DNA of 64,000 bases from Sphingobacteriales bacterium 39-19 (GTDB lineage: Bacteria; Bacteroidota; Bacteroidia; Chitinophagales; Chitinophagaceae). A program made the translations under genes and the position numbers. The notes beneath the pieces are model-generated. The model was not told where the DNA came from, did not search any database, and was given only the letters and a program-made list of their open reading frames with translations. This document shows positions 8,515 through 18,364 of the stretch, piece after piece (the first letter of the stretch is position 1; every line of letters starts with the position of its first letter). The stretch spans positions 1 to 64,000 of the forward strand of contig MKTX01000006.1 in the NCBI GenBank assembly GCA_001898465.1, read 5' to 3'.

Positions 8515-8890
8515 ACAATTTTTATTTTGGCTTCCCATGATTATAATTGCATTTGCAAATGCTACTTTACGGGAACTGGTATTTATAAAATATTACAGTG
8601 AGATGAGGGCACATCAGTTATCTACCATTACTTTAATATTTCTTTGTGTAATTTATACCGGGTTTATATTCCCTTACCTGCACATTAAAAATTCAAAACA
8701 AGCGCTTTTAACAGGGCTCATATGGGTAATACTAACCATTTGCTTTGAATTTTCGTTGGGCCGGTTCACCCATAAATCATGGGCTTATTTGCTGCGTGAC
8801 TATAATCTTTTAGCCGGCCGCATTTGGCTGCTTTTTATTTTATGCCTTTTTCTTTTGCCTTATATGTTTTATATGTTTAAGAGCAGGTAG
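8504..8890 (+). CDS. Four-span membrane protein of unknown function, coupled to the previous gene
   Basis: A 128-residue protein with four predicted spans (about residues 4-20, 40-58, 68-85 and 105-123). A FEFSLGRFTHKSWAYLLRDY stretch and GRIWLL before the last span look like conserved loop motifs of an uncharacterised family. It starts 11 bases inside the preceding gene. Together with the small frame at 7993 they form a compact membrane-protein cluster. Confidence 0.7.
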   Translation: MVIKQFLFWLPMIIIAFANATLRELVFIKYYSEMRAHQLSTITLIFLCVIYTGFIFPYLHIKNSKQALLTGLIWVILTICFEFSLGRFTHKSWAYLLRDYNLLAGRIWLLFILCLFLLPYMFYMFKSR

Positions 8891-8980
8891 CTTTTAATTT
8901 GCATAATTTTGCCGGTACATTTACCTGTAAATAGTAAGCCTGTACATAAAATACTGAATCGTAAAAAGGAATAATGTAAG

Positions 8981-9496
8981 ATGATCTCAATAAAAAGAGC
9001 GACAGATCAAGATTATAAATCAATTGTAAGTATTGGCAATATAGCGGTAGGAGAAGCACACCGGGAAAGTTGTTCCGCTAAAGATATGAGTGAATACCTG
9101 CAAGTTCATTATAACGATACAGCCATTAGAGAAGAACTGGATGATGCAAATAATATTTACCACATCATTTATTTTAACAGCATACCCGTTGGATTTTCGA
9201 AAATTATTTTACATGCCGGGCACCCGGCAATTCAGCAGGATAACGTCACCAAATTAGATCGTATTTATTTACTTCAGCAATACCAGGGTCATACCTTAGG
9301 CTTCCAGTTATTAAATTTTAATATCAAACTATCAAAAGAAAATAACCAGGCAGGGATGTGGTTATATACCTGGGTTGGCAACAAGAAGGCAATTGGTTTT
9401 TATCTTAAAATGGGTTTCACAATAATAGGAGAGCATCAGTTTAAAGTTTCTGAAACATGCTATAATCCCAACCATCATATGTTTCTTACCTATTAG
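8981..9496 (+). CDS. GNAT-family N-acetyltransferase
   Basis: A 171-residue acetyltransferase. The core acetyl-CoA segment is LDRIYLLQQYQGHTLGFQLL (about residues 91-110), followed by MWLYTWVGNKKAIGFYLKMGF (motif B, about residues 127-147), which is typical of GNAT enzymes that acetylate small amines or protein N-termini. The acceptor cannot be deduced. It is cytoplasmic, transcribed alone, and 375 bases or more without a gene follow. Confidence 0.87.
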   Translation: MISIKRATDQDYKSIVSIGNIAVGEAHRESCSAKDMSEYLQVHYNDTAIREELDDANNIYHIIYFNSIPVGFSKIILHAGHPAIQQDNVTKLDRIYLLQQYQGHTLGFQLLNFNIKLSKENNQAGMWLYTWVGNKKAIGFYLKMGFTIIGEHQFKVSETCYNPNHHMFLTY

Positions 9497-9928
9497 AAAT
9501 ATAAAAATACTTTGCAAGTTAAACAATACAAATCCCATATCTATAGTTCATGAATAATATAGAAATCAATGGTTTCATATCCTTAAGCAGAAAAATGAAA
9601 TGCAGGAATAAAACTAAATAAACCCATTCCTGTAATCCATTTGGATTATAGGCAATTTCAAAATTTTGTTAGTTATTTGAATCTATCCATTTCTAATTTC
9701 AATTTCCTTTCGAAGAAGATTCTGTATTATTTTTTACAAAAATTTAATCAGCTAGGTATTCATTGTTGTGCAATTGTATTTGATAGCAATTGTAAGGTAA
9801 GAATTCTATGAAATTATAGGATTTTCTTATGTGGATAGGGCTTGATTTAAACGATAATTATCAAAATTTGGGTGACGCTCTTACAAAGAATTGGAAACAT
9901 AATTTCTAAAAATCAACAAAAATATTGT
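9497..9928. other. Intergenic region upstream of the ELWxxDGT protein
   Basis: About 430 AT-rich bases with no gene I recognise. A GTG at 9872 opens the frame of the next gene earlier, but the 19 extra residues are polar and precede a clear signal peptide, so I assign them to the leader. Confidence 0.45.
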
Positions 9929-12900
9929 ATGAAAAAAATATTCCTGTATTTAATATTTGTATTTGCTGTACATATAGCACAAAGTCAAACACCTGAACTT
10001 TACAAAGACATTTTCAATTATACTAACTTCGGCTCTATTTCCGGGGATGCTGAATATACTACTGTTGGTAGCCTGGTATATTTTACTGCCACTGAACCAT
10101 CAGTGGGCCTTTTTGGAAAAGAACTTTACAAAACAGATGGTAGTATGGCAGGAACTGTTTTAGTAACGGACATCATGCCCGGAACCGGTGCTTCCGGACC
10201 TGCCGGACTTACTGAAATGAATGGCTTGCTTTACTTTTCAGCAACTTCACCAAATGTAGGAAATGAATTAATGAAAAGTGAAGGCACAGATGCCGGCACT
10301 GAGTTGGTAAAAGATATTAATCCTGCTGCAAGCAATTCTTATCCTACCCAACTTACCAATGTAAATGGTGTGCTTTATTTTGTAGCGAATAACGGAGTTA
10401 CCGGCAACGAATTATGGAAAAGTGATGGAACAACGGCAGGTACTGTTTTGGTGAAAGATATCAATCCTAATTATGCAACTTCAGGGACTAACAAGCTGAC
10501 TGCTGTGGGTAATACAATCTTTTTTTATGCGACTGATGGTACCCATGGATACGAACTATGGAAAAGCGATGGCACAGAGGCAGGCACCGTAATGGTAAGA
10601 GATATTAACCCCGGAAGCGCAAGTTCGGCTCCTAATTATCTTACCAATCTTAATGGTACATTATATTTCTCTGCAACCGATGGCACTTCGGGTAGTGAAT
10701 TATGGAAGAGCGACGGAACAGCAGCAGGTACCGTAATGGCTAAAGATGAATCACCTACTGCAGCTTCCCCAATAAATTTATATGTCTTTGGTAATAATAT
10801 TTTTTATACCGCTTTTTCAGGCGATAATACAACGGGTTACGAACTTTGGAAATCAGATGGAACTGCAGTAGGTACCATGATGGTAAAAAATATCAATCCC
10901 GGAAGTTCGAGTTCACAGCCTACAGACTTTTTGGCTGTAGGAGGTACTTTATATTTTACTGCAGGTACCAATAATGAAGGGCGTGAGCTTTGGAAAACAG
11001 ATGGAACCGATGCAGGAACCGTCATGGTTAAAGACCTCGATCCCGGTTCAGGAAGCAGCACTCCGGCTAACTTTACGTCGTTTAATGGAAAACTATATTT
11101 TAAAACTTCCGGAAACGTAAATGCTCTTTGGAAATCTGATGGAACTAATGCAGGTACCATTAAAGTAAATGATGCAGTAATTGGTCAGGGCACTTTTAAC
11201 GATATCATGACAGGGCCAAACAAAATATTTTTTACTTACAATGGATATAAAGCAGGATACCCTTCTACAGCTACAGGTGCTGAACCCTGGGTGAGCGATG
11301 GTACAGATGCAGGTACTGTTTTATTAAAAGATATCAATACAAGGAACAGTACCTCCAATCCTTATTCCTTTTGTAAGATTGGCAATATAATTTATTTCAA
11401 AGCATCGGATGGAATTACCGGCAATGAACTTTGGAAAACAGATGGCACCGAAGCAGGTACTGTTTTGGTTAAAGATATCAGGCTGGGTACTGGCAACAGC
11501 GACCCGGTTTATCTCACCAATCTAAATGGTATATTATATTTTTCAGCATCGGATGGTACATCAGGTTTAGAATTATGGAAGAGTGATGGTACCACTGCAG
11601 GTACCGTCCTGGTGAAAGATATTTATGCCGGGGCAACCGCTTCCAGCATCAACTCACTAACAGTCTTTAATAATGCTTTATATTTTTCTGCTTTAAGTTC
11701 GGGTGTCGGTCGTGAGTTATGGAAGAGCGATGGCACAGAAGCCGGCACAGTAATAGTAAAAGATATTGTTACAGGTGCATTGAATTCTAATCCTAATAAA
11801 TTGACCGTTTCAAACGGGATACTATTTTTTACAGCACAAAATGGTTCTAATACCGATGAAGAACTTTGGAAGACCGACGGTACTGACGCAGGAACAGTGA
11901 GGGTAAAAGACATTTATCCCGGCACAACCGGCTCCATCCCAAACCAGCTTATCAACTTTAATAACAAACTATATTTTTCTGCAACGGATAATACAGAAGG
12001 AAATGAATTGTGGACGAGTGACGGCACAGATGCTGGAACCATACTTTTTAAAAGCCTTGTAACGGGTGCAAATGGTAGTTTCCCAAAAAATTTTAAAGTA
12101 ATTAACAACACGATGTATTTTGGTGGTGTGGCTATTTGGAAATCCGATGGTACCGCTGCTGGTACAACGGTCGTGAAATATACATCCTCTAACGGAAGTA
12201 CGTTTCCGGCAGAATTTACATTATCGAATAACCAGATTTTCTTTACAGCTATTGCAAACGGCCTGGAGAAAGAGTTATGGAAAACCGATGGTACCGACGC
12301 AGGAACTGTATTGGTAAAAGATATTTTGCCCGGTGGCCTGAGTTCAAATGTTGAATTTTTAACTGATTTTAATGGCACTTTATATTTTAAAGCAAGAGGC
12401 GATGTATCCAGAACAGAATTATGGAAGAGTGATGGCACCGAAGCAGGTACAATTAGTATGAACCTTAATCTTATTGAAGGATCAAACCCATTTGAATTAA
12501 CCGTAGTGAATGATATGTTGATTTTTACTGCCAATGATTTTTATAAAGGATTTGAAATGTGGAAAATTGTAAATTCTGCCACACCGCTCACCCTTTTAAA
12601 CTTCACAGCCCAAAAGGATAACAATAAAGTACTTTTAAACTGGCAAACAAGTAATGAGATCAATACATCCTTGTTTGAAATTGAGAGATCTAATAATTCA
12701 ACTTTTACAAAAATTGGGGATATTGCTGCTTTCAATAGGATAGGGCAGCATCATTATAAAATGTATGATGAACATCCCGAAAAGGGGACAAATTTTTACA
12801 GGTTAAAAATGATTGATATTGGCGGGCGATTTACTTACAGTGTAATTAAAAGAATAGATTTTAATAGCCAGGAACAAATTCTTATTTTACCTAATCCGGC

Positions 12901-13099
12901 AAGCGATGAACTCAAAATCAGGAATGCAGAACTTTATAATTTCCTGGAAGTAATAGATGCTTCGGGCAGAACCGTGATGCAGCAAAAAATTTCAGGTAGC
13001 CAAAAAGTAATAGATGTAGGAAAGCTTGCTACGGGCTTCTATATTTTGCGGCTTAGTGGAACAAATATTCAAAAATCATTGTCATTTGTAAAGCATTAA
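9929..13099 (+). CDS. Secreted ELWxxDGT-repeat protein with T9SS type A sorting domain
   Basis: From the ATG at 9929 the product is about 1056 residues. It begins with a signal peptide (MKKIFLYLIFVFAVHIAQSQ). Then come 17 copies of an ELWKSDGTxAGT motif, spaced on average 48 residues apart, matching the ELWxxDGT repeat family and probably forming beta-propeller-like blades. Near the C-terminus is an Fn3-like module (LLNFTAQKDNNKVLLNWQTS), then a T9SS type A sorting domain (ILPNPASDELKI... GRTVMQQ... ATGFYILRL). The protein should be exported by Sec, translocated by the type IX system and attached or released at the surface. Ligand is unknown; an adhesive or carbohydrate-contacting role is only inferred. 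The upstream GTG at 9872 is rejected because the signal peptide would be internal. Confidence 0.88.
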   Translation: MKKIFLYLIFVFAVHIAQSQTPELYKDIFNYTNFGSISGDAEYTTVGSLVYFTATEPSVGLFGKELYKTDGSMAGTVLVTDIMPGTGASGPAGLTEMNGLLYFSATSPNVGNELMKSEGTDAGTELVKDINPAASNSYPTQLTNVNGVLYFVANNGVTGNELWKSDGTTAGTVLVKDINPNYATSGTNKLTAVGNTIFFYATDGTHGYELWKSDGTEAGTVMVRDINPGSASSAPNYLTNLNGTLYFSATDGTSGSELWKSDGTAAGTVMAKDESPTAASPINLYVFGNNIFYTAFSGDNTTGYELWKSDGTAVGTMMVKNINPGSSSSQPTDFLAVGGTLYFTAGTNNEGRELWKTDGTDAGTVMVKDLDPGSGSSTPANFTSFNGKLYFKTSGNVNALWKSDGTNAGTIKVNDAVIGQGTFNDIMTGPNKIFFTYNGYKAGYPSTATGAEPWVSDGTDAGTVLLKDINTRNSTSNPYSFCKIGNIIYFKASDGITGNELWKTDGTEAGTVLVKDIRLGTGNSDPVYLTNLNGILYFSASDGTSGLELWKSDGTTAGTVLVKDIYAGATASSINSLTVFNNALYFSALSSGVGRELWKSDGTEAGTVIVKDIVTGALNSNPNKLTVSNGILFFTAQNGSNTDEELWKTDGTDAGTVRVKDIYPGTTGSIPNQLINFNNKLYFSATDNTEGNELWTSDGTDAGTILFKSLVTGANGSFPKNFKVINNTMYFGGVAIWKSDGTAAGTTVVKYTSSNGSTFPAEFTLSNNQIFFTAIANGLEKELWKTDGTDAGTVLVKDILPGGLSSNVEFLTDFNGTLYFKARGDVSRTELWKSDGTEAGTISMNLNLIEGSNPFELTVVNDMLIFTANDFYKGFEMWKIVNSATPLTLLNFTAQKDNNKVLLNWQTSNEINTSLFEIERSNNSTFTKIGDIAAFNRIGQHHYKMYDEHPEKGTNFYRLKMIDIGGRFTYSVIKRIDFNSQEQILILPNPASDELKIRNAELYNFLEVIDASGRTVMQQKISGSQKVIDVGKLATGFYILRLSGTNIQKSLSFVKH
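10121..12451 (+). repeat. 17 tandem ELWxxDGT coding repeats
   Basis: Codons for the ELW (or variant) motif start at 10121, 10265, 10409, 10553, 10697, 10841, 10985, 11122, 11282, 11426, 11570, 11713, 11861, 12005, 12131, 12272 and 12416. The first seven are exactly 144 bases apart. Copies 8 (ALW), 9 (EPW) and 15 (AIW) are the most diverged. The DNA is not identical between copies, so this is an old protein repeat and not a recent expansion. Confidence 0.88.
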
Positions 13100-13261
13100 A
13101 TTAAAACCCTATAAATAGCTACGGTAGATTTCATTTTCTTTCTGTAGCTTTTTTTATGTAAAATTTTCAACTGCAAATTTTATTCTGGATATTTGTATAT
13201 GCCTTACTGCATGAACTTTTATTTTATGACAGGCAAAAAGGATATCAAATAAACATGGGCA

Positions 13262-14086
13262 TTGGATAAATTGGATTTACCATACATAAAATCTGAAATT
13301 AAAAAAAGAGACCCTTTCTCTAATAAAGGAGATTATGGCCATGCGCTGATCATTGCAGGTAAAAAAGGTAGTATGGGCGCTGCAGTAATTGCAGCGAAAG
13401 CATGTTTACGATCGGGAGTAGGCTTATTAAGCGTTTCGGTACCTGGCGGTGAGCGCTGTATATTACAAACAACCGTTCCGGAAGCCATGTTGGTTATGAG
13501 AGAAGAAAGCCAGCTTGCTATGAACACATTTTCAGCCATAGGAATGGGCCCGGGTATGGGTATTGATCCTGCCTCTGAAGCATTACTCATTCAGGTGCTG
13601 GCCTCCTGCCAAATTCCCTTAGTTTTAGATGCCGATGCACTTACCATCCTTTCTAAAAATATAAAACTTTTAGAGCAGGTGCCCGCTCATACCATCATCA
13701 CGCCACATGCCGGTGAATTCGACCGGCTTTTTGGATATCATACCAGCAACGAAGAGCGGGTTCAAACTGCCATTCAAAAAGCAAATGACTACCCAATCCA
13801 TATTGTATTAAAAGGGCATCATACTGCCATTGTTTCAGCCGGTGAAATATCTTATAATACTACTGGCAATGCGGGCCTCGCTAAAGGAGGTTCTGGCGAT
13901 GCCTTAACCGGTATGATTACTGCTTTCCTGGCACAGGGATATGCTGTACCCATAGCAGCTAAATTGGGCGTATTCATCCATGGAATGGCAGCAGACATAA
14001 CCTTACAAACCCAATCAGTGGAAACTATGATGATAACTGATGTAATTGATCATATGGCAGATGCCTTTAAAAAGATTACCCAGTAA
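13262..14086 (+). CDS. nnrD: ADP-dependent NAD(P)H-hydrate dehydratase
   Basis: A 274-residue ribokinase-fold enzyme that dehydrates S-NAD(P)HX back to NAD(P)H, a metabolite-repair reaction in the cytoplasm. Family motifs are complete: KGDYGHALIIAGKKGSMGAA, GMGPGMG, LVLDADALTIL, TPHAGEFDRL, LKGHHTAI, and the catalytic NAGLAKGGSGDALTG near residue 215. Only the dehydratase half is present; many bacteria fuse it to the NnrE epimerase, which I do not see in the window. No ATG precedes the domain. The first usable codon after the in-frame stop at 13250 is TTG 13262, so I use it. Confidence 0.9.
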   Translation: MDKLDLPYIKSEIKKRDPFSNKGDYGHALIIAGKKGSMGAAVIAAKACLRSGVGLLSVSVPGGERCILQTTVPEAMLVMREESQLAMNTFSAIGMGPGMGIDPASEALLIQVLASCQIPLVLDADALTILSKNIKLLEQVPAHTIITPHAGEFDRLFGYHTSNEERVQTAIQKANDYPIHIVLKGHHTAIVSAGEISYNTTGNAGLAKGGSGDALTGMITAFLAQGYAVPIAAKLGVFIHGMAADITLQTQSVETMMITDVIDHMADAFKKITQ

Positions 14087-14486
14087 GCATCGCTGAAGCC
14101 ATTCGTAAAATTCATTCCTCCTATTCATATTTGGATAAGTAAAAGCCCTGCTTGGGGTATTATTTCTTATACTTCATCCTCATTTTCAATAACCATAGTT
14201 TAATATGACTTAGATTTATTCTACAAAACCTTATTGAATGTTTATATAGGTTGAGCAGTTTGATTTTCATCCCGGGCGAAATGGATACACAGTAAAATTA
14301 AATGATCATCCCATGATGGCTTAACCATTCAAGTTGCTTGCTGAAGGATGAACCCTAATCCTGTTATGCATGCCCGTTTGCATAATTTCCAAAATCTTAT
14401 TTAAAACCAACCAGCCTGCCATATCCTGCAGATGAAATTCTTATTCGTTCTAAATAAAATTATACAAACAAAAAAATTCTTCAATT
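14087..14486. other. Intergenic region upstream of the decarboxylase operon
   Basis: About 400 bases with no recognisable gene, RNA or clear terminator. It is the natural place for the promoter of the operon that begins at 14487, but I cannot point to a convincing TAnnTTTG element. Confidence 0.4.
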
Positions 14487-14906
14487 ATGAGTAACGCAAA
14501 CCCATCACAAAGCAACAGTAATTATAGCCTGGGTTCTGTAAAAGAAGCCATCCAGGAAAAAAATCAAATGTTTGCCGCCGCTATGGCTAAAGGTGATGCA
14601 GCAGGAGTAGCAGCCTGCTATACCCTGGATGCTGAATTTATGGCGCCGGGTGCGCCTTCTGTACAAGGGCGTGCCAATATACAGGCTGCCATTGCAGGAT
14701 ATATTGCACAGGGCTTTACTGAATACACGGTATTAGCCACCATTGTTTACGGGAATATTGATGTGGTAGGTGTGCAGGAAGCCTATTCCCTAAGCCAGCC
14801 GGGGGGCGTAAATAAAGATGTGGGAAAATCTATCCAGCTTTGGAAACAGGAAGAAGGTTCATGGAAAATTTTCAGGGATTGCTTTAACTCTGATTTAACT
14901 CCATAA
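14487..14906 (+). CDS. NTF2/SnoaL-like protein
   Basis: A 139-residue cone-fold protein of the SnoaL/DUF4440 type: a helix with QMFAAAMAKGDAAGVAACYTLDAEFMAPG, then NIQAAIAGYIAQG, VQEAYSLS and a closing IQLWKQEEGSWKIFRDCFNSD strand. It has no signal peptide, so it is cytoplasmic. Members range from ketosteroid-isomerase-like enzymes to binding proteins, so the role is open. It lies 33 bases upstream of a PLP decarboxylase and is probably the first gene of that operon. Confidence 0.82.
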   Translation: MSNANPSQSNSNYSLGSVKEAIQEKNQMFAAAMAKGDAAGVAACYTLDAEFMAPGAPSVQGRANIQAAIAGYIAQGFTEYTVLATIVYGNIDVVGVQEAYSLSQPGGVNKDVGKSIQLWKQEEGSWKIFRDCFNSDLTP

Positions 14907-14939
14907 CACCCAATTCACAATTATCAATTAACAATTACT

Positions 14940-17183
14940 ATGCTTCATACTGATAAAAAACATGCCATCGAATTTGCCCATAAATTATTAAAAAATCATT
15001 TAGCGCAACCCGATGAAAAAAGAATAAAATTAAAAGGTTCCGGTGCCGAAAGCATCGAAGCTTTATTCCCAGGCACACGGGGCGATAATTTTATTTATAT
15101 GCAGGAACTGATGTTGCTTGCATTGCAGGGAAATATTGATTCCCGTAAAAATTATTTTCCAAACGACCCGGATTATCTCGATAAAGAGATACAAAAATCA
15201 CAGCCCTTTATTGATACTATGGTAATGATGGGACTGGAGTATGATAAACTCATTAACCAGCTAAAAGGATCTGGTGCATTTTTTAGTATGCGCACTATTG
15301 GCCACATGCTTTGGGATACCACGCTGCCCGGCATACTCGGCTATTTTGCTGCTTTACTGTACAATCAAAATAATGTGGCAGCAGAAGCTTCGCCGGTTAC
15401 TACCATTATGGAAATGTATGTGGGTAATGAATTGTGTAAATTGTTAGGTTATAAAATTAACCCCATTGGTGCCGGCGATTTTCAATTATTAGATAACCAG
15501 GTTACCGGTTGGGGTCATATTACCTGCGATGGTTCTGTAGCCAACCTGGAAGGTTTGTGGATGGCGAGGAATTTAAAATTTTACCCCGTAAGTGTAAAAG
15601 CAGCCATTGAAAACGACCCCGTTCTTGCTAATTGCAAAAGCTTCCAGGTTACTTTGTTAAATGGCAAATCCGTTTCTCTGCTGGCATTAGACGACTGGTC
15701 TTTGGTAAATCTTCCTATTGACGAAATATTAAAAATACCCAACAAGATAGCTGCGCAATACCAAATAGATATTACCACCGTAAGCAATGCCATTGCCAAT
15801 TACACTGTACAAAACATCGGTTACCACGATATCCTTACAAAATATTTACCCGGTATTTTTCATACACCCGTTTCTGTATGTTCAGCTACCCGGCATTATT
15901 CCTGGCCCAAAGGCGCCGCTATTTTAGGTATTGGCGCTTCAAATATGATAAGCATTCCGGTTGATAAAAAAGCCCGTATGGACTTAACTGCATTTACTGC
16001 CATGCTGGATAATTGCCTGCAGAAAAAAATACCGGTGATGAATGTGGTAGCCATCATCGGTACTACAGAAGAGAGCGCTGTAGATCCTTTAAATGATGTA
16101 TTGGCTATAAGAGAAACGTATCGTAAAAAAGGAATGGAGTTTGCCATACATGCAGATGCTGCCTGGGGCGGTTATTATAAAACAATGCTCAATAGTAGCG
16201 ATGAAAGCAATCCTTCTCATTTTACACATATCAGCGAAAAAGCGATGGTGGCCCTGCCCATGAGCGCTTATGTTACCGAACAATATAAAGTGTTGCAAAT
16301 GGCTGATTCAATTACCATCGATCCACACAAATCAGGCTATGTACCGTACCCGGCCGGGGGCTTATGTTACCGCAATTCTGCTATGCGTAACCTGGTTTCT
16401 TTTACCGCACCCGTAGTGTATCATGGTGGGGTAGACCCTACCGTAGGTGTTTATGGGGTAGAAGGATCAAAACCCGGGGCTGCAGCATCAGCCGTATATT
16501 TTAGCCATAAAATGATCAGGCCAAATACCGATGGCTATGGTAAAATTTCAGGCGATTGTTATTTTAATGCAAAGCGTTTGTATGCCGCATTGGTTTGTTT
16601 AAATATTGCCCAGCTTCCCTTTTTTATTGTGCCGCTGGTACCCATTCCTGCCATACAACAAGGCTTAAGCCCGGCTGATATACAAAAGCAATATGAATTC
16701 ATCAGGGACAGGATTGTAAACGTAAGCAACGAAACCCTGGTAGCCGATACAGAAGCCTTTGCATTGTTTAAAGAATTGGGCGGCGATCAAACCATCATCA
16801 CTTATATGTATAATTTTTATAACAATGATGGTAGTGTAAACAGCGATATGGCTAAAGTAAATGCTTTGAACGATGCCATTTACCGGGCTTTTAGCTTTAG
16901 CGATAAACCTGGCGATACAGAACATATACCGGAAATTGTGGTAACTTCCTCATCTTTCACCCGTGGAAATTATGGAAATGTATTGATGGACGATTTGCGG
17001 GAAAGGCTTGGTGTTACCAATGGATACGATGATGCAATCAATTTTATTATATCTACCATAATGAATCCATGGCTTACCAATACAGCACAAGGGTCATTTA
17101 TACCCTCCCTTATTGAAATTATCACACGTAATGTAAATACCATTGTGGCCAATATAAAATCGGGACAACCATCCGTTTCATAA
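14940..17183 (+). CDS. PLP-dependent decarboxylase, tyrosine decarboxylase-like
   Basis: A 747-residue group II amino-acid decarboxylase. The fold markers are complete and closest, by eye, to the lactic-acid-bacterial tyrosine decarboxylases: SPVTTIMEMYVGNELCKLLG, GWGHITCDGSVANLEGLWMA, GTTEESAVDPL, HADAAWGGYY (Asp406, contacts the PLP pyridine N) and SITIDPHKSGYVPYPAGG (Lys464, the Schiff-base lysine), then EGSKPGAAASAVYFSHKMIRP. It should convert an aromatic or related amino acid to the amine plus CO2 in the cytoplasm. It is longer than the roughly 620 residues of the Enterococcus enzyme. No amino-acid/amine antiporter adjoins it; a FIST sensor gene follows after 20 bases. Exact substrate is inferred, not shown. 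Confidence 0.85.
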   Translation: MLHTDKKHAIEFAHKLLKNHLAQPDEKRIKLKGSGAESIEALFPGTRGDNFIYMQELMLLALQGNIDSRKNYFPNDPDYLDKEIQKSQPFIDTMVMMGLEYDKLINQLKGSGAFFSMRTIGHMLWDTTLPGILGYFAALLYNQNNVAAEASPVTTIMEMYVGNELCKLLGYKINPIGAGDFQLLDNQVTGWGHITCDGSVANLEGLWMARNLKFYPVSVKAAIENDPVLANCKSFQVTLLNGKSVSLLALDDWSLVNLPIDEILKIPNKIAAQYQIDITTVSNAIANYTVQNIGYHDILTKYLPGIFHTPVSVCSATRHYSWPKGAAILGIGASNMISIPVDKKARMDLTAFTAMLDNCLQKKIPVMNVVAIIGTTEESAVDPLNDVLAIRETYRKKGMEFAIHADAAWGGYYKTMLNSSDESNPSHFTHISEKAMVALPMSAYVTEQYKVLQMADSITIDPHKSGYVPYPAGGLCYRNSAMRNLVSFTAPVVYHGGVDPTVGVYGVEGSKPGAAASAVYFSHKMIRPNTDGYGKISGDCYFNAKRLYAALVCLNIAQLPFFIVPLVPIPAIQQGLSPADIQKQYEFIRDRIVNVSNETLVADTEAFALFKELGGDQTIITYMYNFYNNDGSVNSDMAKVNALNDAIYRAFSFSDKPGDTEHIPEIVVTSSSFTRGNYGNVLMDDLRERLGVTNGYDDAINFIISTIMNPWLTNTAQGSFIPSLIEIITRNVNTIVANIKSGQPSVS

Positions 17184-17203
17184 TTTTTTAAAACCAAACA
17201 ATC

Positions 17204-18331
17204 ATGTTAGCAAAAAATATTTACGGCGAAAATATAGATCAAATTAAATCAAAATACCAAAAAGTCATTTCAGATGGTTTTGCGCCTGCGCTTGCCATAG
17301 TATTTTGTTCTATTACACAGGATAGGAAAGCATTGGTTGATTTTTTCAATGAACAAAAGGTAGATGTTTTTGGTTCCACTACCGCCGGTGAAATATTGGA
17401 TTCGGAAGTGATGGAAAAATCTACCGTGGTCATGCTGCTCAATATAAAGAAAGAGCATTATAAAATATTTACGGAAGAATCTGAAGATATTTATAAGGTT
17501 TCTAATGACATGGCCATTTTTGCGAAAGCCACTTTTGCCCACCCGTCTGTAATTGTTATTTCCGGTGGCCTTACCATCGATGCAGAGCAAATCATTAAAG
17601 GTGTTCATGATTGCGATGCCACACTGCCTTTATATGGCGGCCTGGCTGCTGACGATTTAACCATGAAGGGAACCTTTGTTTTCAGCAATCATTTTGAATC
17701 TTCTAATGGCATCATTGGTTTAATATTGGATAACGATAAAATAAATGTAAAAGGATTGGCCACCAGTGGCTGGGACAATATCGGTATCGAAAAAACAATT
17801 ACCAAATCGGTAGGGAATGTGGTGTACACCATTGATGACGAACCGGCAGTAGATGTATTTGTAAACTATTTCCAGTTTACCGAAAGTGTTGACAATACAG
17901 CCGAGATCATTGCTCAAAATTTTGCCCAGTATCCATTGCAAATGACCAAAGATAATGGTAACGTGGTGCTAAGGGCACCATTGATGGTAGATATTGAAAG
18001 CAGGGCCCTGATATTTGCCGGCGGTATTCCACAGGGCAGCAAAGTGAAATTTTCTGTACAACCCGGGTTTGACCTGATAGAAAAAACGGCCGACCGAATC
18101 AGTGCACTTAAGCCCGGTATCCCTGAAGCGGATGCGTTGATTATGTTTTCCTGCAAAGCCAGGCACATGGCCTTAGGCCCCATGACAGGCGATGAAGCAG
18201 ATAAAATAAGAAGCATCTGGAATAAACCCTTAATTGGTTTCTTTACATATGGCGAAATTGGGGCAGCAAAAAACTGTACCTGCGAATTTCATAATGAAAC
18301 CTGTTCAATGGTTATTTTACAGGAAAAATAA
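17204..18331 (+). CDS. FIST-domain sensory protein
   Basis: A 375-residue protein with the FIST N domain (about residues 25-215: VFGSTTAGEI, then SGGLTIDAEQIIKGV and LPLYGGLAADDL) and the FIST C domain (about 220-360: VNYFQF, then LIMFSCKARHMALGP, GFFTYGEIG and CTCEFHNETC). FIST proteins are intracellular ligand-sensing modules, proposed to bind small molecules such as amino acids. It has no signal peptide. It lies between a tyrosine-decarboxylase-like gene (20 bases upstream) and a histidine kinase gene (33 bases downstream), which suggests it feeds a small-molecule signal into that kinase. Confidence 0.88.
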   Translation: MLAKNIYGENIDQIKSKYQKVISDGFAPALAIVFCSITQDRKALVDFFNEQKVDVFGSTTAGEILDSEVMEKSTVVMLLNIKKEHYKIFTEESEDIYKVSNDMAIFAKATFAHPSVIVISGGLTIDAEQIIKGVHDCDATLPLYGGLAADDLTMKGTFVFSNHFESSNGIIGLILDNDKINVKGLATSGWDNIGIEKTITKSVGNVVYTIDDEPAVDVFVNYFQFTESVDNTAEIIAQNFAQYPLQMTKDNGNVVLRAPLMVDIESRALIFAGGIPQGSKVKFSVQPGFDLIEKTADRISALKPGIPEADALIMFSCKARHMALGPMTGDEADKIRSIWNKPLIGFFTYGEIGAAKNCTCEFHNETCSMVILQEK

Positions 18332-18364
18332 ATTATAAGTTAACAACTAAAATTATTTTACAGT

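Noticed and set aside
9872..9928. Upstream GTG start for the ELWxxDGT protein
   Set aside because: It would place 19 polar residues before a perfect signal peptide.
10121..12451. Regularly spaced repeats that could look like a CRISPR array
   Set aside because: The period is about 144 bases, copies differ at the DNA level, and the frame is an open coding sequence with a family repeat; no cas gene is present.
10837..12534. Long minus-strand open frames inside the ELWxxDGT gene
   Set aside because: They arise because the repeat codons lack stops on the other strand; the translations (VPASVPSxFHNS repeated) are the mirror of the repeat and match no family.
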